In this document: in pieces, positions 1 to 8,690 of the stretch
How positions within the stretch are numbered: the stretch's first letter is position 1
Layout: each line of letters opens with the position of its first letter
NCBI GenBank assembly: GCA_021772835.1
Contig: JAJFLE010000084.1
Coordinates: 51,975 to 115,974 of the forward strand
DNA length: 64,000 bases
Source: Mariprofundus sp.
GTDB lineage: Bacteria > Pseudomonadota > Zetaproteobacteria > Mariprofundales > Mariprofundaceae
Direction: 5' to 3'
Position numbers and translations under genes: made by a program
Notes under the pieces: model-generated
Database searches by the model: none
What the model was told of the DNA's origin: nothing
The model's input: the letters and a program-made list of their open reading frames with translations, nothing else

Positions 1-2
1 CT

Positions 3-902
3 CACGGACAAATGAGTCCGGCAGAACTGGATCGCCAGATGCTGGCATTTTATGAGGGACGCCTGCATATCCTCGTCTGCACAACCATCATTGAATCCGG
101 CCTTGATGTACCCAATGCCAACACCCTGATTGTCGAACGTGCCGATCTGCTGGGATTGTCGCAGCTGCATCAGATCAGGGGACGCGTCGGACGCAGTCAT
201 CGTCAGGCCTATGCCTACATGTTCACGCCCGATGCACGCGCCATGACTGCTGATGCCCGCGAGCGCCTGCAGGCCATTGCCGAGCACACAGAACTTGGTG
301 CCGGTTTCCTGCTGGCCAGACAGGACATGGAAATTCGCGGCGCGGGTAACCTGCTCGGAGCTGAACAGAGCGGCAAGATCGAGGAAATTGGCCTGGACCT
401 GTATATGGAGATGCTCAGCGAAGCCGTCTCGGAAGCACGTGGAGAATGCGCCAAACCTAAACAGAGCACCGACATGCATCTCGGCATCAATGCCATCCTG
501 CCACCGGCATATGTGCCGCAGCCGGGCGAGCGCTTGAACCTCTACCGTCGCATTTCACGTGCCGCCGATGACGCTCGGATCACCCTGCTGTTTGAGGAGA
601 TGACAGATCGTTTCGGCAGTATGCCTGATGAATCGAAATTCTGTCTGGAACAGCAGCGTATCCGCTGGCGTGCATCTGAACTGTTTCTCTCAGCAATCAA
701 GACAAGTTCTCTGGGCCTGAGAATTCAGTTCACTGCAGAGTCGCAAATTGATGCGGGTAAGATGATTCAACGTGTACAGCAAGATCCGCACCGCTTTCGT
801 CTGACTCCGGACGGCAACCTTACACTACTGCATCGCACAGATGACCAGCGACAACGGCTGAAAGACTGCATTGCCTTTCTCGATGAATTAATCAAAAACT
901 GA
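3..902 (+). CDS. mfd: Transcription-repair coupling factor Mfd, C-terminal part
   Basis: Only the last 299 residues are in the window; the gene starts upstream and the reading frame is open from base 3 (HGQM). The protein is an ATP-driven translocase that removes stalled RNA polymerase and recruits UvrA. Visible are the end of the second helicase lobe, with the motif V region TTIIESGLDVPNANTLIV and motif VI QIRGRVGRS, then the autoinhibitory C-terminal domain starting around LGAGFLLARQDMEIRGAGN. The C-terminus looks complete and the stop lies just before a long inverted repeat. Identity is secure from the helicase motifs and the following GAGNLLG block. Confidence 0.96.
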   Translation, partial: HGQMSPAELDRQMLAFYEGRLHILVCTTIIESGLDVPNANTLIVERADLLGLSQLHQIRGRVGRSHRQAYAYMFTPDARAMTADARERLQAIAEHTELGAGFLLARQDMEIRGAGNLLGAEQSGKIEEIGLDLYMEMLSEAVSEARGECAKPKQSTDMHLGINAILPPAYVPQPGERLNLYRRISRAADDARITLLFEEMTDRFGSMPDESKFCLEQQRIRWRASELFLSAIKTSSLGLRIQFTAESQIDAGKMIQRVQQDPHRFRLTPDGNLTLLHRTDDQRQRLKDCIAFLDELIKN

Positions 903-909
903 TTTTTCC

Positions 910-990
910 ACCGCAAAGTACGCAAAGTTCCGCAAAGGAATACATACATATTTTCCGGTTTCCTTTGCGCAACTTTGCGTCCTCTGCGGT
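910..990. repeat. Inverted repeat with 31-bp arms between mfd and serB
   Basis: Arms at 910-940 and 960-990 match in about 28 of 31 positions and are built from the short module CGCAAAG repeated three times. Repeats made of this CGCAAAG/CGCAGAG module are scattered in many bacterial genomes (general knowledge). Here it sits directly after the mfd stop and could end transcription as a hairpin, but it has no clear U-tract. Confidence 0.75.
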
Positions 991-1034
991 AAAATCTTTT
1001 GAATTCAGCCTGAAGCTTGGCAGCATGGCGAACT

Positions 1035-1694
1035 ATGACGAATCAACGCCCCACTCTTTCACAACCCGGCCTGCTGTTTATGGATATGGACTCCACACTA
1101 ATCCAGTGCGAGTGTATTGATGAGATCGCCGATTTTCTCGGTATCAAACAACAGATTTCAGAAATCACCGAACGTGCCATGCGCGGAGAACTCGATTTTT
1201 CCGCATCACTGACGGAGCGTGTGCAACTGCTGGCAGGGCTGGATGCGAGTGTGCTTGAGCGTGTTTATCTTGAGCGCATCAAACTCACCGATGGTGCCGA
1301 GAACCTGATCAAAACCGTGCAGAGCCACGGCTGGAAAGTGGGACTGGTATCCGGCGGTTTCACCTATTTCACCGACAAGTTCAAAGAGCGTCTGAATCTC
1401 GATTTCACCCGCTCTAATGTTTTGCAGATCCACAATGGTAAGCTGACCGGCTCAGTGCTGGGCGATATCGTTGATGCACAGAGCAAACGCCACAGCCTGC
1501 TTGAGCAAGCGGAAATACACAGCATTCCGATCTCGCAAACTGTCGCACTCGGTGATGGCGCCAATGACCTGCCGATGATTCATGCTGCTGGCCTGGGTAT
1601 TGCCTTCCATGCCAAACCGAAAGTACAGGCTGAAGCGCCCTATTGCATCAATGTCGGCCCGCTGGATCAAACGCTTGACCTTCTGAACCCCTGA
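1035..1694 (+). CDS. serB: Phosphoserine phosphatase SerB
   Basis: HAD-superfamily phosphatase that makes L-serine from phosphoserine, the last step of serine synthesis. The nucleophile motif DMDST lies at about residues 17-21, followed by the SerB substrate-recognition stretch ECIDEIADF, the motif II region VSGGF and the Mg-binding motif GDGANDLPM. At 219 residues it lacks the N-terminal ACT-like extension of longer SerB proteins. The frame is open from a TTG at 1017; the ATG at 1035 (MTNQ) is preferred because family similarity starts soon after it, although no good Shine-Dalgarno is seen. Confidence 0.93.
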   Translation: MTNQRPTLSQPGLLFMDMDSTLIQCECIDEIADFLGIKQQISEITERAMRGELDFSASLTERVQLLAGLDASVLERVYLERIKLTDGAENLIKTVQSHGWKVGLVSGGFTYFTDKFKERLNLDFTRSNVLQIHNGKLTGSVLGDIVDAQSKRHSLLEQAEIHSIPISQTVALGDGANDLPMIHAAGLGIAFHAKPKVQAEAPYCINVGPLDQTLDLLNP

Positions 1695-1698
1695 AGAA

Positions 1699-1826
1699 AC
1701 GCTGATTCATTCAGCTTCGTGTCCTGACCATTTCGCACGAAGCGAAATGGTACGATTCTCAGGAATCGAAGGTGAACCCCATGGACGTGGTGAAGATTTA
1801 TTGCATGGATCGCAATAAGTCAGCGT
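1699..1826. repeat. Hairpin-cluster element (REP/MITE-like)
   Basis: Fills the gap between convergent serB and the DUF455 gene. The ends ACGCTGA and TCAGCGT are inverted. Inside are perfect hairpins: GCTGA/TCAGC, CCATTTCGC/GCGAAATGG, CGATTC/GAATCG and ATTGC/GCAAT. Its architecture resembles the element at 48682-48835. It may also act as a bidirectional terminator. Confidence 0.5.
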
Positions 1827-1832
1827 CCCCCC

Positions 1833-2654
1833 CTAAGCTTTATCCTGCATCAATAGCTTAAGTTCTGTTTCTGAAAAACCAGCCTGTCTTCGCGCTACCA
1901 CATTATAAGGACCCATCAAGCCTTTGGGATAATACGTTTCCAGCAATCGCATAAAGGTTTCAAGCGGTTTTTCGCCCCTCTGCTCACAACAGTAACGGAA
2001 CCAGCGATTACCAACTTCCACATGACCGATCTCATCGCGCAAAATAACATCGAGCAGACTCACGGCGTTCAAATCACCAGCCTGAGTCAATTTCTCCTGA
2101 ATGCCCGGCGTGACATCCAGACCACGTGCTTCCAGCACCCGCGGCACCAGTGCCATGCGTACCAATACATCATGTGCAGTTTTTTCACACATTTCCCACA
2201 AACCACCATGCGCAACATAATCACCGTAATCTGCACCAAGATGACGCATATGAGCCCGGATCAGTTCAAAGTGATAAGCCTCTTCTTGGGCCACGCGCAA
2301 CCAGTCACTGTAAAATTGCGCTGGCATCTCGGCAAAACGCTGAATGGCATCCAGCGCCAGGTTAATTGCATTGAATTCAATATGGGCAATGGCGTGCATC
2401 ATCACCGCACGCCCCTCTTGTGTGGCAAAGCCGCGCCTGGATAGCTTACCTGCGTGCTTCAGCAATGGCTTATCAGGCCTGCCCGGTTCAGCTACAGTCA
2501 GAGCTTCATGATGCACATCCAGCTTGAGCGAGCCTGCTGCCCACAATGCCGAAAGGCGCCGTACCAGCGCCAGCTTTTCATCAACACAGCTTTGCAGCAG
2601 ACACTGGCGTGCCGCCGCCCTCATCTCATTCATTACTTGAGCATCTTCCATCAA
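1833..2654 (-). CDS. DUF455 ferritin-like protein
   Basis: A 273-residue, mostly helical protein of the DUF455 family (ferritin-like, predicted di-metal carboxylate). The metal-ligand pattern is visible as AHIEFNAI, EEAYHFE and a later RDEIGHVEVG. The biochemical role of the family is not established; a redox or RNA-modification role by analogy with other ferritin-like oxygenases is inference only. It is divergent from hflD with a gap of under 20 bp, so the two share a promoter region. A start four codons downstream of the first MM is also possible. Confidence 0.85.
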   Translation of the reverse strand: MMEDAQVMNEMRAAARQCLLQSCVDEKLALVRRLSALWAAGSLKLDVHHEALTVAEPGRPDKPLLKHAGKLSRRGFATQEGRAVMMHAIAHIEFNAINLALDAIQRFAEMPAQFYSDWLRVAQEEAYHFELIRAHMRHLGADYGDYVAHGGLWEMCEKTAHDVLVRMALVPRVLEARGLDVTPGIQEKLTQAGDLNAVSLLDVILRDEIGHVEVGNRWFRYCCEQRGEKPLETFMRLLETYYPKGLMGPYNVVARRQAGFSETELKLLMQDKA

Positions 2655-2671
2655 ATCTCCAGCATTAAGGC

Positions 2672-3343
2672 ATGTCCGAAACTAAACCTACTTCCAACCA
2701 TTCATCGCATATCTCTGCAATGAGCCAGCGCGCCACCGCACTGGCTGCCATGATTCAGGCAGTCTATCTCGTTGACAGCATTGCACGCAAAGGTATGGCC
2801 GACGGGGATGATACCCGGGTGCTAATGGAAAGTATTTTTTCACATGGCACACATGACACGGCCAAGCTTTATGGCGGACTAGCCAACCTGCACACGGGTC
2901 TACGCATCAGCAGCCAGATTCTGGGCGGCAAGGATCTGCCGCAAAGTAAAACATTGATGAGCTACTGTGCGGGGCTGCTGAGCATTGAAAGGCGACTGTC
3001 CAAACAGGTGGAAATGCGCACAAGTCTGACTCATGGTATGGCTCGCATTGAGAAACAGAAACAGTATTTTGGTGATGTCATGCATAACAACGTGATTGCA
3101 GCCATTGCCGACCTGTACGGCGAAACCATCAGCACCATGAAGCCGCGCATTATTGTACGCGGCAAGACAGAACACCTTAGTCAGGCGGACAATACTCGTC
3201 GGGTTCGCGGCTTGTTACTGGCGGGTTTACGCGCTGCCCATATTTGGCGTGCAAATGGCGGCAGCCATTTAACACTGCTGTTAAGACGAAAGATGATACT
3301 TCGCGAGCTCGATCACCTTCAGCGCGCTATTGCGCTCGATTGA
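2672..3343 (+). CDS. hflD: HflD-like lysogenization regulator (DUF489)
   Basis: An all-helical protein of 223 residues resembling HflD/YcfC. The typical N-terminal region is SQRATALAAMIQAVYLVDSIARKG and the conserved middle is LTHGMARIEKQ. In E. coli HflD is membrane-associated and affects phage lambda CII stability; the host role is unclear. The first 17 residues before MSQRATAL are not typical, so translation may begin at the later ATG near 2720. Unlike in E. coli there is no mnmA or purB next to it. Confidence 0.78.
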   Translation: MSETKPTSNHSSHISAMSQRATALAAMIQAVYLVDSIARKGMADGDDTRVLMESIFSHGTHDTAKLYGGLANLHTGLRISSQILGGKDLPQSKTLMSYCAGLLSIERRLSKQVEMRTSLTHGMARIEKQKQYFGDVMHNNVIAAIADLYGETISTMKPRIIVRGKTEHLSQADNTRRVRGLLLAGLRAAHIWRANGGSHLTLLLRRKMILRELDHLQRAIALD

Positions 3344-3397
3344 ACTCAATTTTATTACAACCCCGTATTTTCCACGCCTACCTGCACCCTAAAAACA

Positions 3398-3429
3398 TGC
3401 TATAATATCGACACCTTAAAAAGGAGGAG
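3398..3429 (+). promoter_or_regulatory. Extended -10 promoter and strong RBS for the small-protein/OmpA pair
   Basis: An extended -10 (TGCTATAAT, 3398-3406) is followed about 15 bases later by a near-perfect Shine-Dalgarno AAGGAGGAG (3421-3429) and an ATG at 3438. No good -35 hexamer is visible, as expected for an extended -10 promoter. The arrangement suggests strong constitutive expression. Confidence 0.6.
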
Positions 3430-3437
3430 AACTTATA

Positions 3438-3689
3438 ATGAAAATATTTTTATTATTATTTACGCTATTTGCGTTTTCCCTGCCAGCCAGTGCAGGTATG
3501 AACAGCATACAAGATAGAGCTGCAGCCGTTAAGACACAGACCGAGGGAAATAACGGTTACCACGCCCACCTTGCCCGCAAGCTGGCCAGCATCGCTGTTG
3601 AAGAAAAAGGTCAGTCTGATCTGCACGCAGCCAAAGAGTTCATGAATATGGCTGAAGAACATGCGGCTCAGGCCGGAGGTGAAAAATGA
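3438..3689 (+). CDS. Small secreted helical protein
   Basis: An 83-residue protein with a clear signal peptide (hydrophobic residues 2-19, likely cleavage after PASAG or nearby) and a mature helical part rich in Ala, Glu and His with no cysteine. Its stop overlaps the start of the OmpA-like lipoprotein (ATGA), so the pair is translationally coupled. The mature part resembles the Ala-rich N-terminal region of the partner, as in DUF4398-type proteins, but I do not recognise a named family. A periplasmic role tied to the OmpA partner is inference. Confidence 0.7.
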   Translation: MKIFLLLFTLFAFSLPASAGMNSIQDRAAAVKTQTEGNNGYHAHLARKLASIAVEEKGQSDLHAAKEFMNMAEEHAAQAGGEK

Positions 3690-4360
3690 TTAAACGTCTC
3701 GTTCTGATTGCCTCCACACTTTCCCTGGCAGCCTGTGCCGGTCACTCGATTGACACCGAACGCAGTGAGCTTTCTGAAGCCCGTGATGCGATTGCAGCAT
3801 CCAAAGCGGCCGGTGGTGAAAAATGCGCACCAAAACTTCAGGCTGAAGCTGTAGCTGCCTACTACTGGGCCGCTCACGAATTGACTGAGACAGGTTACCA
3901 TGCTGAAGAAAATGCCGAACTGATCGCCCGGGCAACCTCCAAAGCGAAAGCGGCTAAAGCTGCAGCCGGAAAAAATTGCGCTCCTCCACCCAAGCCCAAA
4001 CCAGCTGCGCCCGCACCTGTTGAAATCATCAAACTCGATGGCATCAACTTCCCGCATGACAGCGCTGAGCTGACGCCGGCATCCATCGCCAGACTCGACA
4101 AGGCAGTTGCCACACTGAACAGTCGCTCCAAGATCAGTGTTGAAGTAGCTGCCCATACCGACAGTTCCGGCAAAGACAGCTACAATCAGGCACTGTCTGA
4201 TCGTCGTGCAACCAGTGTGATGAACTATCTGGTATCAAAGGGCATTGCTGCCGACAGATTAAGCTCGAAAGGTTATGGTGAAACACAGCCTATCGTAAGC
4301 AATAAAACCAGCGATGGTCGCGCACAAAATCGTCGCGTTGAACTTCGCGTCATGAACTAA
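3686..4360 (+). CDS. OmpA-family peptidoglycan-binding lipoprotein
   Basis: A 224-residue outer-membrane lipoprotein. The signal peptide ends in the lipobox LAAC at about residue 17. A helical Ala-rich segment (20-95) with two further cysteines and a Pro/Lys-rich linker (PPPKPKPAAPAP) leads to a C-terminal OmpA domain (about 115-224). That domain has the peptidoglycan-binding pattern HTDSSGKDSYNQALSDRRA and ends NRRVELRV. It probably anchors the outer membrane to the wall. Coupled to the upstream small protein and closed by the terminator at 4388. Confidence 0.88.
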   Translation: MIKRLVLIASTLSLAACAGHSIDTERSELSEARDAIAASKAAGGEKCAPKLQAEAVAAYYWAAHELTETGYHAEENAELIARATSKAKAAKAAAGKNCAPPPKPKPAAPAPVEIIKLDGINFPHDSAELTPASIARLDKAVATLNSRSKISVEVAAHTDSSGKDSYNQALSDRRATSVMNYLVSKGIAADRLSSKGYGETQPIVSNKTSDGRAQNRRVELRVMN

Positions 4361-4387
4361 ACAGTCTCTAACGAGACGTTCATTCGA

Positions 4388-4418
4388 TACGGGTCGCATG
4401 TTGCGGCCCGTATTTTTT
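4388..4418 (+). terminator. Rho-independent terminator after the OmpA lipoprotein
   Basis: The hairpin ATACGGG-t-CGCA / TGCG-g-CCCGTAT is followed by TTTTT. It sits 28 bases after the lipoprotein stop, separating that pair from sulP. Confidence 0.85.
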
Positions 4419-4486
4419 CACACGTGGGCTTGCCTTGCACTCATTGTCACGGCTACTAGAGTGCCGTTCCCAACAGGAGTATGCCC

Positions 4487-6004
4487 ATGTTTCAGCTCTA
4501 TTATAATCATGCTGCCAAAGCCAAAGATGACATTCTTTCAGGACTGACCGTAGCGCTTGCTCTGGTTCCCGAAGCAGTTGCCTTTGCATTTGTTGCAGGC
4601 GTTCACCCGCTGGTAGGTCTGTATGCTGCATTCATGGTCGGACTGATCACCTCACTGATAGGCGGGCGCCCGGGTATGATTTCAGGTGCTACAGGCGCAT
4701 TGGCAGTGGTAATGGTGGCACTGGTTGCCCAGCATGGTATTGAATACCTCTTCGCCACTGTCGTACTGATGGGTTTTATTCAGATTGGTGCAGGACTGCT
4801 CAAGCTCGGGAAATTTATCCGCATGGTTCCCTACCCCGTACTTATTGGTTTCGTAAATGGCTTGGCCATTGTGATTTTCCTCGCCCAGCTTCAGCAACTC
4901 CAGTTTGAAGATGGCTCATGGATGAGTGGTACTCCAATGTATATTATGGGTGGCCTGATCCTGCTGACCATGCTGATCATGCACTTCCTGCCTAAACTCA
5001 CGCGTGCAATTCCTTCCGGTCTCGCTGCGATTATCGTGATTTCATCTATCGTGATCCTCGGCGGTCTGGACACAAAATCAGTTGGTGACATTGCCAGCAT
5101 CGGTGGTGGTTTCCCGCCATTCCATATTCCCGAAATCCCGATGAACTTTGAAACCTTGCAGATTATTTTACCGTATGCGTTCATCCTTGCTGCCATTGGC
5201 CTGATTGAATCACTGCTGACCATGAGCGTGATTGATGAAATGACGGATACCCGTGGGCAGGGTAATCGGGTCTGTATCGGACAGGGTACATCCAATATTG
5301 TAACCGGTTTCTTCGGTGGCATGGGCGGTTGCGCCATGATCGGCCAGAGCATGATCAATATCTCATCCGGTGGCCTGCGCAACCTATCCGGCATTGCCGC
5401 AGCACTCTTCCTGCTCAGCTTTATCCTCTTTGCCTCGCCTTTGATCGAATTAATTCCAGTAGCAGCCCTTGTCGGCATCATGTTTATGGTGGTCATCGGC
5501 ACATTCGAATGGGGCACGTTCAACATGCTCAACAAAGCCCCTCGCGAAGATGTTTTCGTGAGTATCCTTGTTGCCGCTGTCACCGTAGCGACCGATCTGG
5601 CTGTTGCCGTGATTGTTGGTGTGATTGCCACAGCCCTTATTTTTGCCTGGAAGCAGGCACGCCACGTGTATGCAGAAACCCACATCAATGAAAATGGCAG
5701 CAAAGTCTATGTTGTGCATGGGCCTCTATTCTTCGCTTCCATCCATCGTTTCAATGAACTGTTCAATGTAAAAAACGACCCGGATGATGTAATTGTCGAT
5801 TTTGCCCATTCACGTGTAGCCGACCACTCCGCCATTGAAACAATTGACTCTTTGGCCAACAAGTACACCAAAGAAGGTAAAACCCTGCATTTGCGTCACC
5901 TGAGTATTGAGTGCAAAGCGCTACTGGAAGACGCAGGTGATCTGGTGGAAATAAACATCAAAGAAGACCCTCACTACCACGTCGCCGACGATAAACTGGC
6001 CTAG
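4487..6004 (+). CDS. SulP-family inorganic anion transporter with STAS domain
   Basis: A 505-residue inner-membrane transporter. Many hydrophobic helices fill residues 15-385 and a cytoplasmic STAS domain covers about 400-490. The SulP signature is visible in GLTVALALVPEAVAFAF and GLYAAF. The substrate cannot be read from sequence: sulfate, bicarbonate (BicA-like) or other anions are all found in this family. The ATG at 4487 is chosen over 4481 because AGGAG ends 7 bases upstream of it and only one base from the earlier ATG. Single gene, with a gene-free region downstream. Confidence 0.9.
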   Translation: MFQLYYNHAAKAKDDILSGLTVALALVPEAVAFAFVAGVHPLVGLYAAFMVGLITSLIGGRPGMISGATGALAVVMVALVAQHGIEYLFATVVLMGFIQIGAGLLKLGKFIRMVPYPVLIGFVNGLAIVIFLAQLQQLQFEDGSWMSGTPMYIMGGLILLTMLIMHFLPKLTRAIPSGLAAIIVISSIVILGGLDTKSVGDIASIGGGFPPFHIPEIPMNFETLQIILPYAFILAAIGLIESLLTMSVIDEMTDTRGQGNRVCIGQGTSNIVTGFFGGMGGCAMIGQSMINISSGGLRNLSGIAAALFLLSFILFASPLIELIPVAALVGIMFMVVIGTFEWGTFNMLNKAPREDVFVSILVAAVTVATDLAVAVIVGVIATALIFAWKQARHVYAETHINENGSKVYVVHGPLFFASIHRFNELFNVKNDPDDVIVDFAHSRVADHSAIETIDSLANKYTKEGKTLHLRHLSIECKALLEDAGDLVEINIKEDPHYHVADDKLA

Positions 6005-6715
6005 CTTCGCTTACAGCGTGTAAGCTTTGATAACTGTTTCCGGGGCTAAACCCGGACGATCTCCACAGACGACTTATTCGCTATTGATTAGCCAGTGGAG
6101 ATAAAGAATTTATCTGTAAGGATTCTTTTCTGTAAAGTTTCTGCCCACTTTACAGCACAGCCTCATCCTGGTTTGAGAAAAAAGCTGTCTGATGAGAACG
6201 GCCATCAAGCCAGACATCTGCTTGGAAATGGGTTCTACCCACCCCTTTAATTTCACTGATTTTTAGCATGCATATCACCCCGACCAGTTCAAATAGATTG
6301 GTCTCTCCAAGAGATTAAGCATAATTTGTACCAACAATCGGGACGCGATTATTTTTGTGTAAAGTCCGAAGAGTCGAATGTTCGAGACTGGCCCAGGCTG
6401 TATGAAAATAAAACCCATCGTTGTAAGTGTTCATAGGGTTGAAGGGCAATAAGGCCTACGAAATGAGTCCTCTTTGCCATATCATTGAATACCATGCCTA
6501 TCCAGGATCACTCCCACCAGCATGAAATATTTTGTGTTTTCATACAGCCTGGGTCGAAAACGGCTGGTCAGGTCATCGCAGCATAGTATCGTTTTGCTTC
6601 ACAATAGGGTGTCACCTTTGGCTCGAAACAGTCATTCGATAAACAAAGCATAGTTTGATTAAGGGGTTTGCATCTCCCCCAAATGAGGGACATACAGACA
6701 GTAGCGGGAAGGTGA
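6005..6715. other. 700-bp region without a gene
   Basis: No credible ORF on either strand. It holds the perfect 17-bp inverted repeat described separately (6392-6408 and 6537-6553), the hairpin CCGGGGCTAAACCCGG near 6040 and several shorter palindromes. No terminator with a U-tract is seen after sulP. It may contain a structured RNA or the remains of a mobile element. Confidence 0.5.
6392..6553. repeat. Long-spaced 17-bp perfect inverted repeat
   Basis: The arms CCCAGGCTGTATGAAAA (6392-6408) and its exact complement (6537-6553) enclose 128 bases. Inside lie nested pairings AACCCAT/ATAGGGTT and GGCAA/TTGCC. The unit would fold into one rod-like RNA or mark the ends of a small non-autonomous element. 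Confidence 0.6.
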
Positions 6716-8653
6716 TTAACCGGCAGGTACGATTTCACCCTTTTTGATGCTGAATACATCAAGTTGTTTCTGACCAACACCGGAATCATCAAATTTCACG
6801 TGACCTGTCATGGCCGGGAAACCTTCAGGTGCACGTAGCCCCCGAGCAATTTCGTGTCTGGATAAACCCAGACGACTGGTCATCACGGTTGCGATACGCA
6901 TCGTATCATAAGCCAGACTCATTAAATCAGATATCTTGTCATTGCCCCACACCTGACGGTGTTTAAACTGGAATTGACGAATATTGAGATCTTCCTGATT
7001 GCTGTTTACATCAACTGCAGTGTTGGACGCAGCAAAGCGGGCTTTGGACAGGTAACGACCACGGTCATCCAGCAGATGGCCATCCTGCCAGCGGCTGGTG
7101 CCATACAATGGCACATTTCTGATCCCGGAGTATGCAAGCTGGCCTGCCAGCATCGCAACATGACGACCATCAAGAGCCAGATAAATACCGTCAAATCCGA
7201 CCGGCATAAGTATCTCCATGTCCATCTCAGGTAACATCACCGCCAGCTCTTCATCAAGCTCAGCCAGCAAAACCTCATCATCCGTTTCATGACGTAACTT
7301 TCTCAACAGAGAGCGCTGGTCCATGGTGGATTTATCCAGATGAACAAGTTGGGAAATCTCGCCTCCCAGCCTCTGAAAGGAAACAGAGAACATTTCAGCC
7401 TCAGTCTGATCATCACGTGCCCCTGCCATCACGACCATACGCGTTGCACCCTGCTGCCATGCATAGTTGGCCATCACATAGACCTGGGCCAGAGGAGAAA
7501 GCGTATGAATAAACAGAGCATCCGATCTGGCTGCAAGGTCCGTACGGCCTGTCAGACTGATTACAGGCAGATCGGATCTGAGGTATGGCAATAGCGCCTC
7601 GGTCGTTTCGGCCAGTAGCGGGCCGATAATCATATTCACTGATTCATCTGCCAGCAGCTTATAAGCTTGAATGGCTGTCATGCTATCAGATGCCGTATCT
7701 TCAACGCGCAGTGTAATATATTCATCAAATTCAAGCCCGGCCAGGGCAACACGAATACCGCGCAGAGCTTCCTGACCATAACGGGCATAAGGACCGGTCA
7801 ATGGCAGCAAAATACCGATAGTCGCCGCCCGAATTTCTCCACTTGCCCAGGCCTGCAACTGTTTGACGTTACGATGTGTTGGCTGAGATGCCGATAACAA
7901 TTCAGCAATGCGGGCGACTGCTCTCGTATCACCTGTCATCAGCCGCGAGCGACCGGCATGCAGGTCAAAATCCGGCATCAGATCAGGTGACAATGCAAGC
8001 TCACGATGTAATTGTTCAATCGTTTCCATAGACGCACGGCGTGCAGCCATGCGCAACCAGCTATCCCTACCCCCCTGATCCACAGCTGCTGCTGCCAGCA
8101 ACCAGTAGACTGCTTCACGTTCGGATGCCTGCTGGGTAATTGCCGGTGCTAATTCAAAAATTTCATCTGCCAGCTCCCTGGTCAGACGTTCATGTAACAG
8201 AGCTTCGCGCATTTTTTCCAATGCACGCCCTGCCTCGTCCTGAGATATCCACCATTTGGCCAGCCAAACATGAGCATAGGGAACCAGCGCATGTTTCGGG
8301 TGCGCCTCAATTACAGCACGGGTGACTTCTGCTGCACCGGGACTCTGATTTTCCAACAGTAATTGTGCTTTGCGAAAAACGGCTTCTTCGCGAAGCAGGG
8401 GTTCACCCTGTTCAATAAGACGATCAAATCCTCGCATAACCTGGTCCAGATCTTCACCTGATCTGGCGCGTAACATCAGGGCCTGTACCTCAATCGCACT
8501 TATCGGGGCCTCCGCCATTCGCTTCAATCCGGGCCGTGCTTTTTCCCCGGTTGTTACACCGGTTGGCTGTTTCGGCTGACAGGCACTGAGCAAAAGCAGG
8601 GAAAACGCCCCTAGCAAGGCATAGGTTACGGCTTTGGAAAGCATGGCTGCCAT
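6716..8653 (-). CDS. lpoA: LpoA-type penicillin-binding protein activator (LppC family lipoprotein)
   Basis: An outer-membrane lipoprotein that in E. coli reaches through the wall to activate PBP1A. The signal peptide ends in lipobox LLSAC. A TPR-like helical N-terminal half (to about residue 270) is followed by a periplasmic-binding-protein-like half beginning near RAATIGILLPLTGPYARYGQEAL. The frame is open to 8692, but that start would overlap rsmI on the other strand; the ATG at 8653 (MAAMLSKA) precedes the signal peptide properly. It is divergent from rsmI, as in the classic yraL-yraM arrangement. Confidence 0.88.
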   Translation of the reverse strand: MAAMLSKAVTYALLGAFSLLLLSACQPKQPTGVTTGEKARPGLKRMAEAPISAIEVQALMLRARSGEDLDQVMRGFDRLIEQGEPLLREEAVFRKAQLLLENQSPGAAEVTRAVIEAHPKHALVPYAHVWLAKWWISQDEAGRALEKMREALLHERLTRELADEIFELAPAITQQASEREAVYWLLAAAAVDQGGRDSWLRMAARRASMETIEQLHRELALSPDLMPDFDLHAGRSRLMTGDTRAVARIAELLSASQPTHRNVKQLQAWASGEIRAATIGILLPLTGPYARYGQEALRGIRVALAGLEFDEYITLRVEDTASDSMTAIQAYKLLADESVNMIIGPLLAETTEALLPYLRSDLPVISLTGRTDLAARSDALFIHTLSPLAQVYVMANYAWQQGATRMVVMAGARDDQTEAEMFSVSFQRLGGEISQLVHLDKSTMDQRSLLRKLRHETDDEVLLAELDEELAVMLPEMDMEILMPVGFDGIYLALDGRHVAMLAGQLAYSGIRNVPLYGTSRWQDGHLLDDRGRYLSKARFAASNTAVDVNSNQEDLNIRQFQFKHRQVWGNDKISDLMSLAYDTMRIATVMTSRLGLSRHEIARGLRAPEGFPAMTGHVKFDDSGVGQKQLDVFSIKKGEIVPAG

Positions 8654-8690
8654 TGCAGCCGGGGGGTTAGATCGATAACGTGTCCACAAC

